A DNA stretch of 64,000 nucleotides, taken from positions 3,038,001 to 3,102,000 of the forward strand of contig OZ241874.1 of assembly GCA_965203305.1 (NCBI GenBank), in the 5' to 3' direction. Source of the stretch: Bin80 sp965203305 (lineage in GTDB: Bacteria > Bacteroidota > Rhodothermia > Rhodothermales > Bin80). This document shows, in pieces, positions 55,253 to 63,946 of the stretch (position 1 is the first letter of the stretch; each line of letters opens with the position of its first letter). The notes under the pieces are model-generated. The model ran no database searches. It was given only the letters and a program-made list of their open reading frames with translations, and was not told the origin of the DNA. A program made the translations under genes and the position numbers.

Positions 55253-56725
55253 TTACTGGAGATGTTTCGGGGTGCGTGAAGCAAACGCCTCAAGCACCAG
55301 ATCCTGATCTCTCATGGGGATCCGGGTTCCGTTTTCAATCTGAACAGACTCGTGCCCTTTTCCTGCCACAAGCACAATGTCCCCGGCCTGGCAGGCTTCA
55401 GCCACATATTGCACGGATTCGGCCCTAGATGGAATCAGATGTGCCTGGTCGGGGGACTTCATGCCGCGGAGAATATCTTCCGCGATCTCCTGCGCGGACT
55501 CGTTCCTCGGATTGTCACTTGTGATCACTACCTCATCTGCCAGACTCTCTGCAACTGCTCCCATCAGGGGACGCTTGTCCCGATCACGGTTTCCGCCACA
55601 TCCAAAGACGCACCATATCCGTGTCATCTCCTTGCGAGAGCGGGCCAAGGCCTGCAGCACCTTTTCCAGTGCATCCGGCGTATGCGCAAAATCAACAACA
55701 ATCCGCGTTCCGTCGTCACATACATACTGCTCGAATCTTCCCGAAACAGGAGGAGCTTCGGACAGAGCATCCATGACATGTGCTCCTGACAGCCCGGCAG
55801 CACATGCGGCCCCGTACGCAGCTGCCAGATTATAGGCATTAAAGCTCCCCGCCAGACGAAACGCACCGGTCTGGCCATCCAGACGCAATGTGAGGCCTGT
55901 GGGGCTGTCCTTCACAATACGGAACTGAATATCTGCATCGGAAACCTGTCCATAGGAACACTGCGTGGCCCGGGTATCCCTCACCATCTGCCTGCCTGCC
56001 TGATCATCCCGGTTATATACAGCCACCGCCTGGGGCCCCAGGTCATCAAACAGGCGTTTCTTGGACTTCAGATAATGCTCTGCGGTCTTGTGATAGTCCA
56101 GATGATCATGCATCAGATTCGTAAAGACACCCACGGAAAAATTCAGCGTGGCGGTTCGATCCTGGTCCAGAGCGTGAGAGGAGACTTCAATCACACATGC
56201 CTTGCAGCCGGAACTGACCATCTCTGCCAGCATCGGCTGAAGCTCAGTGGCATCCGGTGTCGTAAGCCGTGAACGATAACTGGCCTGCCCGGTCGTACAG
56301 GTTACTGTTCCTACCAGGCCCGTTGCTGTTCCGGCAGATTCCAGTACATGCTGCACCAGAGACCCTGTGGTTGTCTTCCCGTTTGTCCCGGTTACCCCTG
56401 TGAGGTGCAGGGATGCAGCTGGATCCTTGCAGAACGCTGCCGCAACCACGGCGGAGGCTTTCCGTGCATTGGATACCTGAACAAGATTGGGAACCTCGCC
56501 TGGATCTTCCTCCGAGAGAATGACACAGGCACCCGCATCCAGTGCGGATTGAATGTAGACATGTCCACTCTCCTGCTGTCCCTGAATCGCTGTAAATACA
56601 TACCCTGGACGAACCTTGCGACTGTCCTGACAGACTCCGGTCACCGTGACTTCTGGAACAGGGGCAGCGGAGTTGACAAGCAGCCCCGCACTGGCCAGCC
56701 GGATATGCAGATCAGTCCAGTTCAT
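55253..56725 (-). CDS. murE: UDP-MurNAc-tripeptide synthetase, meso-diaminopimelate type
   Basis: 490 residues from ATG 56725 (MNWTDLHIRLA), one base after the ftsI stop. A frame open to 56806 lies over ftsI. ATP motif VTGTNGKTTTGSLVQHV, N-terminal DSRKVRPGYVFTAI. The specificity motif reads SDNPRNESAQEI, the DNPRxE form that in characterised MurE selects meso-diaminopimelate rather than lysine. It adds the third residue of the peptidoglycan stem peptide. Normal length. Confidence 0.95.
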   Translation of the reverse strand: MNWTDLHIRLASAGLLVNSAAPVPEVTVTGVCQDSRKVRPGYVFTAIQGQQESGHVYIQSALDAGACVILSEEDPGEVPNLVQVSNARKASAVVAAAFCKDPAASLHLTGVTGTNGKTTTGSLVQHVLESAGTATGLVGTVTCTTGQASYRSRLTTPDATELQPMLAEMVSSGCKACVIEVSSHALDQDRTATLNFSVGVFTNLMHDHLDYHKTAEHYLKSKKRLFDDLGPQAVAVYNRDDQAGRQMVRDTRATQCSYGQVSDADIQFRIVKDSPTGLTLRLDGQTGAFRLAGSFNAYNLAAAYGAACAAGLSGAHVMDALSEAPPVSGRFEQYVCDDGTRIVVDFAHTPDALEKVLQALARSRKEMTRIWCVFGCGGNRDRDKRPLMGAVAESLADEVVITSDNPRNESAQEIAEDILRGMKSPDQAHLIPSRAESVQYVAEACQAGDIVLVAGKGHESVQIENGTRIPMRDQDLVLEAFASRTPKHLQ

Positions 56726-56726
56726 C

Positions 56727-58721
56727 TTATTGCAGTCGGAGGATGGCATCTGAATCAACAGGCTCGCCTGCCTTGGGGGACTGCTCCACGACAACTCCTG
56801 CTCCATTTAGCTGCACCTCGATTCCTTTGGAGCTCAGCAGGTATCGTGCACTTCTCGCATCAAGACCCAGAACACCAGGCATCACGGTCAGATCATCTGC
56901 GGGGCGGGTGGACTGCGGTTTTGCCTCATGTCCCAGACTACCCCGTCCTGAGGCCAGTAAAAGCTGTGGCTGTGGCTGGTCACTGTTCCGGTCTGCTGGT
57001 GATTGCCATCCCTCCTGGACGGGCCCGGAAGCTGGGAATGTTGCCACCCAGCGTTCGGCAATACGCCGGAATATGGGAGCGGACACCCGACCTCCATAGA
57101 TACTGGTCTGGGGCTCATCCAGTACCACGATCATTGCCACTTCGGGATTCTCCGCCGGATAGAATCCAGCAAATGTTGACCGATACCCGCGCCCATAGCG
57201 TCCATTCACCGTTTTGCGGGCGGTTCCGGTCTTTCCGGCAACGGGGATACCTTCCATGCTGGCACGAATCGCAGTTCCTCGCTGCACGACATCTACAAGT
57301 GCAGGCACCAGCTGTGAGACCGTTTCCTCTTTAAGCACCCTTCGAATTGAATCTGTTCGGGCAGGATCGTCCGTTGCCCGCCACAGTATGCGCCCCGTCA
57401 CATCGCGCCGTTCAGCCACAATATAGGGCTGACGGAGCAGCCCCCCGTTCGCAATCGCGGCATACGCCATCACCATCTGCATCGGAGTAACATCAATTTC
57501 GTATCCGATGCTGAGGGCAGTTTTTGTGGTTCTGCTCCACCGGCCTGTCCTCTTGAGAAACCCGGAAACCTCGCCTGGAAGATCCACCCATGTCTTTTGC
57601 CCGAACCCAAAATTGCGAATGTATCGGTACAGTTGCTCGGGGGACACAGGCTCTGTCGTGAGCGCCATCCCCACATTGCTGCTCTTCACAATCACATCAC
57701 GGAAGGAGAGTATCCCGTATTCGCTGATATCGTTCAGGGTATATCCGGCCAGCTGAAGTTCTCCATTCCCGGTGTCTATGAGGCGGTCCATAGATACAAC
57801 GCCTGTTTCCAGAGCCGCCGATGCAGCAATTATTTTGAATGCGGAGCCTGGCTCCAGGCGGTCTGTGACGGCACTGTTACGCCAGGAACTCACAGGGGAG
57901 TCCAGTGGTGCATTGGCATCAAAGGTGGGCACATTGGCAATTGCCAGGATGGCTCCACTTCGCGGATCAACGGCAATCGCACTCCCCCGGCGCGCACGAG
58001 CCTCCGCTACGCCCGCCGCAAGCTCCTCTTCCATGATTGTCTGATGGATGAGATCAATCGTCAGAACCAGCGTCTCTCCATCTGCGGGAGGAACAACAAC
58101 TCCCTCCGCATCAATACGGAGATGCCCCCGCCGGTCCCGAAGGAGCGTGCGCCGTCCAGGTTCCCCCCTCAAGTAATCTTCATACTCCAGCTCAAGCCCT
58201 GCTCTTCCCACTCCATCCACATCAATACGCCCGAGGATATGCGAAGCCGTAGTTCCGTAGACATACTGACGCTGGGAACGCTCTTCCATGATCACACCGG
58301 GGACATCCCACGAGGCGACCTCCCTGCGCTGCTCTGGAGTCAGGTTCAGGAGCCGGACAAACTGTCTGCTGGTTCGGGATTCAATCCGCGACTGAAGCCG
58401 CGTGCTGGATATGCCTGCAAGATTTTCCAGATGTGTCAGAAAAGAATCCTGCCGCTCTTCAAACCCTGGAGCCATCGGATCCAGGGCAAGCCTGTAATGC
58501 GGAGAATTGACGGCCAGTGCCCGTCCGTGGATATCCAGAATCTCTCCGCGCTGCGGGAACAGGATTTGCGTGGATTCCGCCTGTCGCCACCCCAGATCGC
58601 GCAGATCCTCCCCCTCTCCCACATTCAGCCAGACCAGCTGGCCGGCAATCAGAAGTGGCAGGAGGGCCAGAATGGTAAGCACGACGTACATCCGCCCCAA
58701 AGTTTGATCCCGAATATTCAT
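56727..58721 (-). CDS. ftsI: Division penicillin-binding protein (FtsI/PBP2-type) with a C-terminal PASTA domain
   Basis: 664 residues. One N-terminal transmembrane segment (MYVVLTILALLPLLIAGQLVWL), a class B PBP dimerisation domain, then the transpeptidase domain with SxxK at S293-K296 (PGSAFKII), SSN at ~347-349 (VKSSNVGM) and KTGT at ~497-500 (PVAGKTGTAR). After a proline/glutamine-rich linker, the last ~55 residues (VMPGVLGLDARSARYLLSSK and then EQSPKAGEPVDSDA) form one PASTA domain. Such a domain is common in Bacteroidota and Gram-positive FtsI but absent in Escherichia coli. Septal cross-linking enzyme working with FtsW. It overlaps the ftsL-like gene by 4 bp. Confidence 0.95.
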   Translation of the reverse strand: MNIRDQTLGRMYVVLTILALLPLLIAGQLVWLNVGEGEDLRDLGWRQAESTQILFPQRGEILDIHGRALAVNSPHYRLALDPMAPGFEERQDSFLTHLENLAGISSTRLQSRIESRTSRQFVRLLNLTPEQRREVASWDVPGVIMEERSQRQYVYGTTASHILGRIDVDGVGRAGLELEYEDYLRGEPGRRTLLRDRRGHLRIDAEGVVVPPADGETLVLTIDLIHQTIMEEELAAGVAEARARRGSAIAVDPRSGAILAIANVPTFDANAPLDSPVSSWRNSAVTDRLEPGSAFKIIAASAALETGVVSMDRLIDTGNGELQLAGYTLNDISEYGILSFRDVIVKSSNVGMALTTEPVSPEQLYRYIRNFGFGQKTWVDLPGEVSGFLKRTGRWSRTTKTALSIGYEIDVTPMQMVMAYAAIANGGLLRQPYIVAERRDVTGRILWRATDDPARTDSIRRVLKEETVSQLVPALVDVVQRGTAIRASMEGIPVAGKTGTARKTVNGRYGRGYRSTFAGFYPAENPEVAMIVVLDEPQTSIYGGRVSAPIFRRIAERWVATFPASGPVQEGWQSPADRNSDQPQPQLLLASGRGSLGHEAKPQSTRPADDLTVMPGVLGLDARSARYLLSSKGIEVQLNGAGVVVEQSPKAGEPVDSDAILRLQ

Positions 58722-59140
58722 GGGGTACCCTCCTGCGTGCTCTGGATCCGCTCCCCGGCTTCGTATCCTGACTGAAGTCCAAGTGCCGCTCCGCGTTCAT
58801 AGATAACGGAAGGGCCAATGGAAGCGTTATAGTCTGCCACCAGGCGGTTATGCTGCAAATGCAGCCGGACATTCTCTCTGCGCTGGTGATTGATGGCACC
58901 AAGAAGATCCTGTGATCGATGAATATGACCGATATAGAACGTCAGAATCCCCGCTATAATAAAAATGATCAGCCCAAAATGCAATGTAGGAATACGGGCA
59001 ATGATTTTTGGCTTCGCAGCAGATTCATCAACAACGGTCAGCTCCTGCCAGTTGCGGATCGCCCCCATTGCCTGGTCCACCGCACGCCTTTTGCGTGTGG
59101 ACGGATCGGGTGTTCTGTTTTTTCGGCGAAACCCCATCAA
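58718..59140 (-). CDS. ftsL: FtsL-like cell division protein
   Basis: 140 residues. A basic N-terminus, one transmembrane segment (LHFGLIIFIIAGILTFYIGH) and a short coiled-coil-like periplasmic part (LLGAINHQRRENVRLHLQHNRL) ending GLQSGYEAGERIQ. Position between rsmH and ftsI plus this topology identify it as FtsL, although sequence identity in this family is always low. It starts directly after rsmH. Confidence 0.8.
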   Translation of the reverse strand: MMGFRRKNRTPDPSTRKRRAVDQAMGAIRNWQELTVVDESAAKPKIIARIPTLHFGLIIFIIAGILTFYIGHIHRSQDLLGAINHQRRENVRLHLQHNRLVADYNASIGPSVIYERGAALGLQSGYEAGERIQSTQEGTP

Positions 59141-60091
59141 CTATTCCGTACTGATGGCTGGTACAGAGGAACGAACCCCGGCACGCAATTTTGCACTGCG
59201 GGATCGGCGGTTGGCGGCAACCTCTGCCGCATCCGGCACTACAGGCCGGCGGGTCAGAGGCTTCCAGTGGACGATCCTGTTTCCATACATGTCCCGCTCC
59301 GGTTCTCCTTTCAGGGACCCGTCTCGCAGCATTCGCTTTACCATCCGGTCTTCCAGCGAGTGATAGCTGATGACAACCATTCTGCCATTCTCGGCGACGA
59401 TCCGTGCACTGGATTCAAGAATCCGGGACAGCTCGTCCAGCTCCCTGTTGACGGCAATGCGCAGTGCCTGGAAGGTCCGGGCCACCGCCCTGGATTCCTG
59501 CCGTATGGGGACTGCTTCCCGTACAATGTGTGCCAGCTCTGTGGTTGTTTCTACGGGACGGTTGGCAACGATGGCTCGGGAGATTTTCCGTGCATGGGGC
59601 TCTTCACCCCCCCGGCGCAGAATCCTTGCCAGTGCATCTTCGGTACCCCCATTCACAATATCTGCCGCGGTCACAGCTTCTTCCCGGTCCATTCGCATGT
59701 CCAGCGGGGCAGAATGGCGATGACTGAACCCTCTTGCCCCCGAATCCAGTTGCCAGGACGAGACCCCCAGATCCAATAACAGTCCCGTGACGGGAAGAAA
59801 GTCCTCCATCAGAGTCTCCAGATTGCTGAACTTCTCCTGATATAGCGTCAGCTGCTTCCTCCTGATTGCATCTGCAAACCGTGCTTCCACGGTTTGGATA
59901 GCCTTCGCATCCCGATCCACTGCAACTACGCGGCCCTTTGGTGACAGAACGGACAGGATGGCGGCAACATGTCCACCTCCTCCTGCGGTTGCATCAATAT
60001 AGAGTCCATTCATATCCGTCACCAGATATTCCAATACGACATGAGGAAGAACGGGGGTATGGTAGGTCGTTGCATGCGAAACGGCTGGCAT
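59141..60091 (-). CDS. rsmH: 16S rRNA (cytosine-1402-N4)-methyltransferase
   Basis: 316 residues. N-terminal HTPVLPHVVLEYLVTD, SAM motif YIDATAGGGGHVAAIL, VVAVDRDAKAIQ, LLLDLGVSSWQLDSGARGFS and the C-terminal VVISYHSLEDRMVKRMLRD are all characteristic of MraW/RsmH. A G7 run near 59607-59613 codes in frame for RRGGEE, unlike the G/C runs in accessory genes. It shares one base with the mraZ stop. Confidence 0.97.
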   Translation of the reverse strand: MPAVSHATTYHTPVLPHVVLEYLVTDMNGLYIDATAGGGGHVAAILSVLSPKGRVVAVDRDAKAIQTVEARFADAIRRKQLTLYQEKFSNLETLMEDFLPVTGLLLDLGVSSWQLDSGARGFSHRHSAPLDMRMDREEAVTAADIVNGGTEDALARILRRGGEEPHARKISRAIVANRPVETTTELAHIVREAVPIRQESRAVARTFQALRIAVNRELDELSRILESSARIVAENGRMVVISYHSLEDRMVKRMLRDGSLKGEPERDMYGNRIVHWKPLTRRPVVPDAAEVAANRRSRSAKLRAGVRSSVPAISTE

Positions 60092-60534
60092 CAGCTTCCC
60101 ATGACCTCAGCCGCAAGCGTTTCGTAGTCCGCTTCTTCGGCACCCAGGTATTCATCAAAACTGCCAGGATCCCAGATTTCTATGTGTTTCTGGTTCCCCA
60201 GCACCAGTACTTCTTTTTCCAGTTTGGCATATTCAATCAGCGGCCGCTGCAGTGTAATTCGCCCTTTTGAATCCACAGGAACCTCTTCGGCCCACATCAT
60301 GAACTGTCGGATGAATGCTCTGTGTTTGCGATCATACGGGTTAAGCGCAGCGATACGATCTTCAATTTTTAGCCATTCATCCAGTGGATAGGCAAACACG
60401 CATTGCTCAAACCCGCGTGTGGTCACGAATGTATTCTGGGCTTCGAAAGTCAGTCCGGTGCGCATCCTTGCCGGGATCGCTGCGCGTCCTTTTGTGTCCA
60501 GTGAACATGTCGCCTGTCCCTTGAATCCAGGCAT
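60091..60534 (-). CDS. mraZ: Transcriptional regulator MraZ
   Basis: 147 residues with two SpoVT/AbrB-like halves: GQATCSLDTKGRAAIPARMR and VPVDSKGRITLQRPLIEYA, the DTKGR and DSKGR motifs of MraZ. First gene of the dcw operon. In E. coli and other bacteria MraZ represses its own operon by binding repeated TGGG boxes, and such boxes are present just upstream (60581-60605). Confidence 0.95.
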   Translation of the reverse strand: MPGFKGQATCSLDTKGRAAIPARMRTGLTFEAQNTFVTTRGFEQCVFAYPLDEWLKIEDRIAALNPYDRKHRAFIRQFMMWAEEVPVDSKGRITLQRPLIEYAKLEKEVLVLGNQKHIEIWDPGSFDEYLGAEEADYETLAAEVMGS

Positions 60535-60577
60535 GAGTCAGTGCTTCATCCAAACCGTCTGCTAATGATAAGAAAAT

Positions 60578-60622
60578 TTTCCCACTTTTTCCCACTTTTT
60601 CCCACAAAATATTTTTTTTGTG
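60578..60622 (-). promoter_or_regulatory. MraZ operator: three GTGGG boxes with 10-bp spacing, plus an inverted repeat
   Basis: On the minus strand three GTGGGAAAAA-type units occur with a period of 10 bp (GTGGG at 60605-60601, 60595-60591 and 60585-60581), ending about 45 bp before the mraZ start. MraZ of other bacteria recognises tandem TGGG boxes with 5-bp spacers. The first box overlaps an inverted repeat CACAAAA (60603-60609) and TTTTGTG (60616-60622). The promoter should overlap, but no -10/-35 pair is called. Confidence 0.75.
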
Positions 60623-60707
60623 AAAAAAATCGCCTCTCCGAGCATTCTGAGGGCTATAATTGAACGCAACTTCTCTGTAGAAAAAGAGATTTCTTCGGAG
60701 AAAAGGA

Positions 60708-62336
60708 CTATCCTTCTCTTTCGAATGCGATGGCCGCGGCAACAAATGAAGTGAACAGGGGGTGGGGATTTCCTACTGTGGAGTGGTACTCTGGATGGAA
60801 CTGGACCCCAATGTACCAGGGATGGGAGGGAAGCTCGGCAATCTCTACGAGACCGGTTTCGGGATTGATTCCTGTGAATCTGAGTCCCTGTGCTTCAAGG
60901 TGGTGCTTGACAGAATTGTTGACCTCATACCTGTGGCGATGCCGCTCGCGTACCAGAGTCTGATTATAAATCCTGTGTGCCTGTGACTGCTCTGTGATCT
61001 GACAGTTGTAGGCACCAAGTCGCATGGTACCGCCCTTGTCAGAGATATTCTTCTGATCTTCCATGAGATCAATCACGGGCCAGGGGGAATCCGGGTCAAA
61101 CTCGGTGGAATGTGCTCCCCCAAGACTGCAGCAGTCACGTGCAAAAGCAATGATGGCACACTGGAGCCCCAGACAGATTCCAAGGAAAGGGATATTTTGT
61201 ACTCGGGCATGCCGCGCAGTCGCAATCTTTCCTTCAATTCCCCGTGGTCCAAAGCCGGGAGCTACCAGGATCCCGCTCACACCCTGGAGCATGGTTTCAC
61301 AGTTCTGCTCCGAAAGTTCTTCACTCTCCACAGAGTGGATCTCCACACGGACTCCCAGCTTGGCACCTGCCAGGGTAAAAGATTCGGTAATGGACATATA
61401 TGCATCCTGGTGGGCCACATATTTCCCGACCAGTGCAATTCGTACAGTTTTTTCCGGGGCATGCAGTCGCTGGACGAACCGTGTCCAGTCTGCCAGGTCG
61501 GGTTCTTCCGAGACGGATTGGTGATCTGTCACCCCCAGTCGTTCAAGAACCAGTTTCTGCACTCCCTGCCGCGCGAGCTGCAGGGGCACTTCGTAAATGG
61601 ACTGCGCATCCGCTGCTTCAATAACAGCCCGGGAATCTACATTGCAGAATCTTGCAATCTTGTCCCGCAGCTCCCTGTCCAGCGGATACTCCGACCGGCA
61701 TACCAGCAGGTCTGGCTGAAGTCCATAAGAGAGCAGCATCTTGACCGAATGCTGCGTGGGCTTGGTTTTTAGCTCCCCTGCAGCCGCGAGATACGGCACC
61801 AGGGTAAGATGTGCAACCTGTGCCCTGACAGATCCCATCTCGTACCGCAGCTGTCGAATTGCTTCCAGATAGGGCAGGCTCTCAATATCTCCGACCGTAC
61901 CGCCAATCTCCGAGATGATGACATCCAGATCCTCGTCATCTGCCAGACGGACGATCCATGCTTTGATTTCATCAATAATGTGCGGGACTACCTGAACCGT
62001 TTTTCCGAGGTATTCACCTGCGCGCTCTTTTCCAATGACTTCGCTATACACACGACCGGTGGTAACATTGTTTGCCTGGCTGGTTTTATGCCCGAGAAAG
62101 CGCTCATAGTGCCCGAGATCCAGGTCTGTCTCGGCCCCGTCGTCGGTGACAAACACTTCCCCGTGCTCATACGGGTTCATGGTACCGGGATCCACATTGA
62201 TATACGGATCCAGCTTTTGAATCGAAACCCGAAGCCCGTGAGCTTCAAGAAGTCGTCCCAGAGAAGCACAGAAAATGCCTTTTCCCAGAGACGAGGAGAC
62301 ACCGCCGGTCACGAAAATGTATCTGGTCTTTTTCAC
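60708..62336 (-). CDS. pyrG: CTP synthase
   Basis: 542 residues, normal length. The N-terminal synthetase domain has KKTRYIFVTGGVSSSLGKG and EVFVTDDGAETDLDLGHYERF. The C-terminal class I glutamine amidotransferase domain has the nucleophile C388 in GICLGLQCAIIAFARD and the His-Glu pair in GVQFHPEYHS. It makes CTP from UTP, ATP and glutamine. It lies upstream of mraZ on the same strand with a 173-bp gap holding the MraZ boxes, so the dcw operon probably has its own promoter. Confidence 0.97.
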   Translation of the reverse strand: MKKTRYIFVTGGVSSSLGKGIFCASLGRLLEAHGLRVSIQKLDPYINVDPGTMNPYEHGEVFVTDDGAETDLDLGHYERFLGHKTSQANNVTTGRVYSEVIGKERAGEYLGKTVQVVPHIIDEIKAWIVRLADDEDLDVIISEIGGTVGDIESLPYLEAIRQLRYEMGSVRAQVAHLTLVPYLAAAGELKTKPTQHSVKMLLSYGLQPDLLVCRSEYPLDRELRDKIARFCNVDSRAVIEAADAQSIYEVPLQLARQGVQKLVLERLGVTDHQSVSEEPDLADWTRFVQRLHAPEKTVRIALVGKYVAHQDAYMSITESFTLAGAKLGVRVEIHSVESEELSEQNCETMLQGVSGILVAPGFGPRGIEGKIATARHARVQNIPFLGICLGLQCAIIAFARDCCSLGGAHSTEFDPDSPWPVIDLMEDQKNISDKGGTMRLGAYNCQITEQSQAHRIYNQTLVRERHRHRYEVNNSVKHHLEAQGLRFTGINPETGLVEIAELPSHPWYIGVQFHPEYHSTVGNPHPLFTSFVAAAIAFEREG

Positions 62337-62366
62337 AGCCTCAGTCCCGACAGTCAGGGATGCAGA

Positions 62367-63209
62367 TCATGTCTCAAAGTTACGGTATTCAGGTGGATTT
62401 TGCCTCCCCTGACGAGCAGTTACAATCAGTCCTGTCCCGCGTTCATTGCTCCGATTCAGATCAACAAGATTCAGGAGCAGGCCAATCGGAAGTACGGGTA
62501 CATAGTACAGTGCAACCAGTGGAGCCAGCAGGAACGATTTTCCAAGGAGAAGAATTGGAAATTTGATCAGGAGCCTCCATGCCAGCGATCCGAAAGTACC
62601 ATAGCTGTATTTCGCTTCGGTAATTTCCAGTCCTGCATTCGCCAGTTTCTGCACAAGATCATCAAGATTGTACCCGTCCCGAACATGCTCGCCAATGAAG
62701 CTCTGCTGGTCACTGCCATGAACATCTGAACCTCCCTGATCACTGGGGGTGCTAATGATCAGAGATCCCCCCTGGCGCAGACGCTGGGAAAAATGCTGAA
62801 TGGCACTCTCGTCCTCCACAATATGCTCAAGGACATCCACAGCCAGAATGCAGTCAAATGATCCAGTTACCTTCATGTCTGTAAGGTCATCCACTTGCAG
62901 TGTCACCCGGTCTGAAAGTCCGCAAGCATCCAGAGACTTCCCTGCCCGCTCCAGATAATCTTTTTTGAGATCAATCCCCGTGACATGAACACCGGGGTAT
63001 CGGCGCAGCACATGCCATGCGTACTGGCCAAACCCGGTACCTGCGTCCAGAAGTCTGGAATTTGATCCAAGATTTATACTGCGCAGTGCACGGTGCACAT
63101 ACCAGGTTCGGAGAAGGAGCAGGTCCATCAGAGAGTACAGAATTGGAAGCAGCCTCGGATGCGAATCCAGCCGGCGGCTGATCCGATCCTTGATTGAGTC
63201 ATACTCCAT
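62367..63209 (-). CDS. Class I SAM-dependent methyltransferase
   Basis: 280 residues. SAM motif I LLDAGTGFGQYAWHVLRRYP near residue 53, acidic motif VTGIDLKKDYLERA, motif II FDCILAVDVLEHI and the post-motif GGSLIISTPSDQGG. The C-terminal ~80 residues hold two hydrophobic segments (LLIKFPILLLGKSFLLAPLV and ALYYVPVLPIGLLLNLV), so the enzyme is membrane-associated and may modify a lipid or quinone-like substrate. Substrate unknown. Same strand as pyrG, 30 bp upstream of it. Confidence 0.85.
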   Translation of the reverse strand: MEYDSIKDRISRRLDSHPRLLPILYSLMDLLLLRTWYVHRALRSINLGSNSRLLDAGTGFGQYAWHVLRRYPGVHVTGIDLKKDYLERAGKSLDACGLSDRVTLQVDDLTDMKVTGSFDCILAVDVLEHIVEDESAIQHFSQRLRQGGSLIISTPSDQGGSDVHGSDQQSFIGEHVRDGYNLDDLVQKLANAGLEITEAKYSYGTFGSLAWRLLIKFPILLLGKSFLLAPLVALYYVPVLPIGLLLNLVDLNRSNERGTGLIVTARQGRQNPPEYRNFET

Positions 63210-63444
63210 ATCCCTGTCTGAACTTCTTGCCCCTGGACTGCGGGTCAGGAGCGGGTTCGCTTGACTGCGCTGATGCTCCGTACCTCATATCCAGAATATG
63301 AGGTACAGACAAGCAAAGGAATCCCTGAAAAACACAATCACTTTATGAGGATGAATACGAAACAGGAGTACACAGTCCAACTGGTGATCGTGCGAGAGAA
63401 GAGAGCATCTCGGATGCAGACCCGCTGATCTCCGGGGCACAGTG
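63210..63444. other. Intergenic region, no supported gene
   Basis: 235 bp between the methyltransferase gene and the tRNA genes. Short frames only. A small inverted pair near 63282-63305 (CCTCATATCC and ATATGAGGTA) gives a possible hairpin. Confidence 0.4.
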
Positions 63445-63529
63445 CGGAGGGGGAGGGATTCGAACCCCCGGTACCTTGCAGTACGCTGGTTTTCAAGACC
63501 AGTGCATTCGACCACTCTGCCACCCCTCC
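63445..63529 (-). tRNA. tRNA-Ser (UGA)
   Basis: 85 nt. Acceptor GGAGGGG pairs with CCCCTCC and G is the discriminator. D-arm text is GGCAGAGTGGTCGAATGC, the anticodon arm is CTGGT-CTTGAAA-ACCAG with TGA in the loop, a long class II variable arm follows, and the T-loop is TTCGAAT. The 3' CCA is not encoded and is presumably added enzymatically. Confidence 0.92.
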
Positions 63530-63580
63530 GTTTCGGGGGTTTTACGTCTGCGTGCCCGGCTTGTTGCTTGACCCGCAGTG

Positions 63581-63668
63581 CGGAGAGGGTGGGATTCGAA
63601 CCCACGATGAGCTGTTAACCCATACTCCCTTAGCAGGGGAGCGCCTTCAGCCACTCGGCCACCTCTCC
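63581..63668 (-). tRNA. tRNA-Ser (GCU)
   Basis: 88 nt. Acceptor GGAGAGG pairs with CCTCTCC, with G as discriminator. The D-arm contains GGCCGAGTGGCTGAAGGC, the anticodon arm is CTCCC-CTGCTAA-GGGAG with GCT, the class II variable arm is present and the T-arm is GTGGGTTCGAATCCCAC. No encoded CCA. It lies 51 bp from the other tRNA-Ser on the same strand, so the two may share a transcript. Confidence 0.93.
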
Positions 63669-63799
63669 CAAGGATATATTATCCGGCAAAGCACAGTTTG
63701 ACCAGCTTTTGTGCCTTGGTTTCAGGGTTAGACATTATGAAAAGAATTTTGTTCCTGTTCAGTCCAGAAATTTGATTCCATCCCGGACCCAGTCAGAAC

Positions 63800-63899
63800 T
63801 TGACAGTTCCAAAAATATCTCTACCCCTGACCTGTGTGTGCCTTTAAGTGCTCTCAGGATGATGCTCTGCTGCCATCCGGAATTTTTGCAGGAGGCTCT
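63800..63899 (-). repeat. MITE-like dispersed repeat, copy on the minus strand
   Basis: Read on the minus strand it starts AGAGCCTCCTGCAAAAATTCC and contains CCTGAGAGCACTTAAAGGCAC and AGAGATATTTTTGG, the same order of blocks as the copy at 7218. About 100 bp, with no coding capacity. Confidence 0.55.
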
Positions 63900-63946
63900 G
63901 TCACATATCCAGTGCACATGCGCGAAAGACTCCACGATCTTCCCCG

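Noticed and set aside
59607..59613. G7 run in rsmH as another switch
   Set aside because: It codes in frame for conserved residues with no competing frame, so no sign of switching.
60581..60605. 10-bp repeats upstream of mraZ as a microsatellite
   Set aside because: Their sequence (GTGGG), spacing and position fit an MraZ operator.
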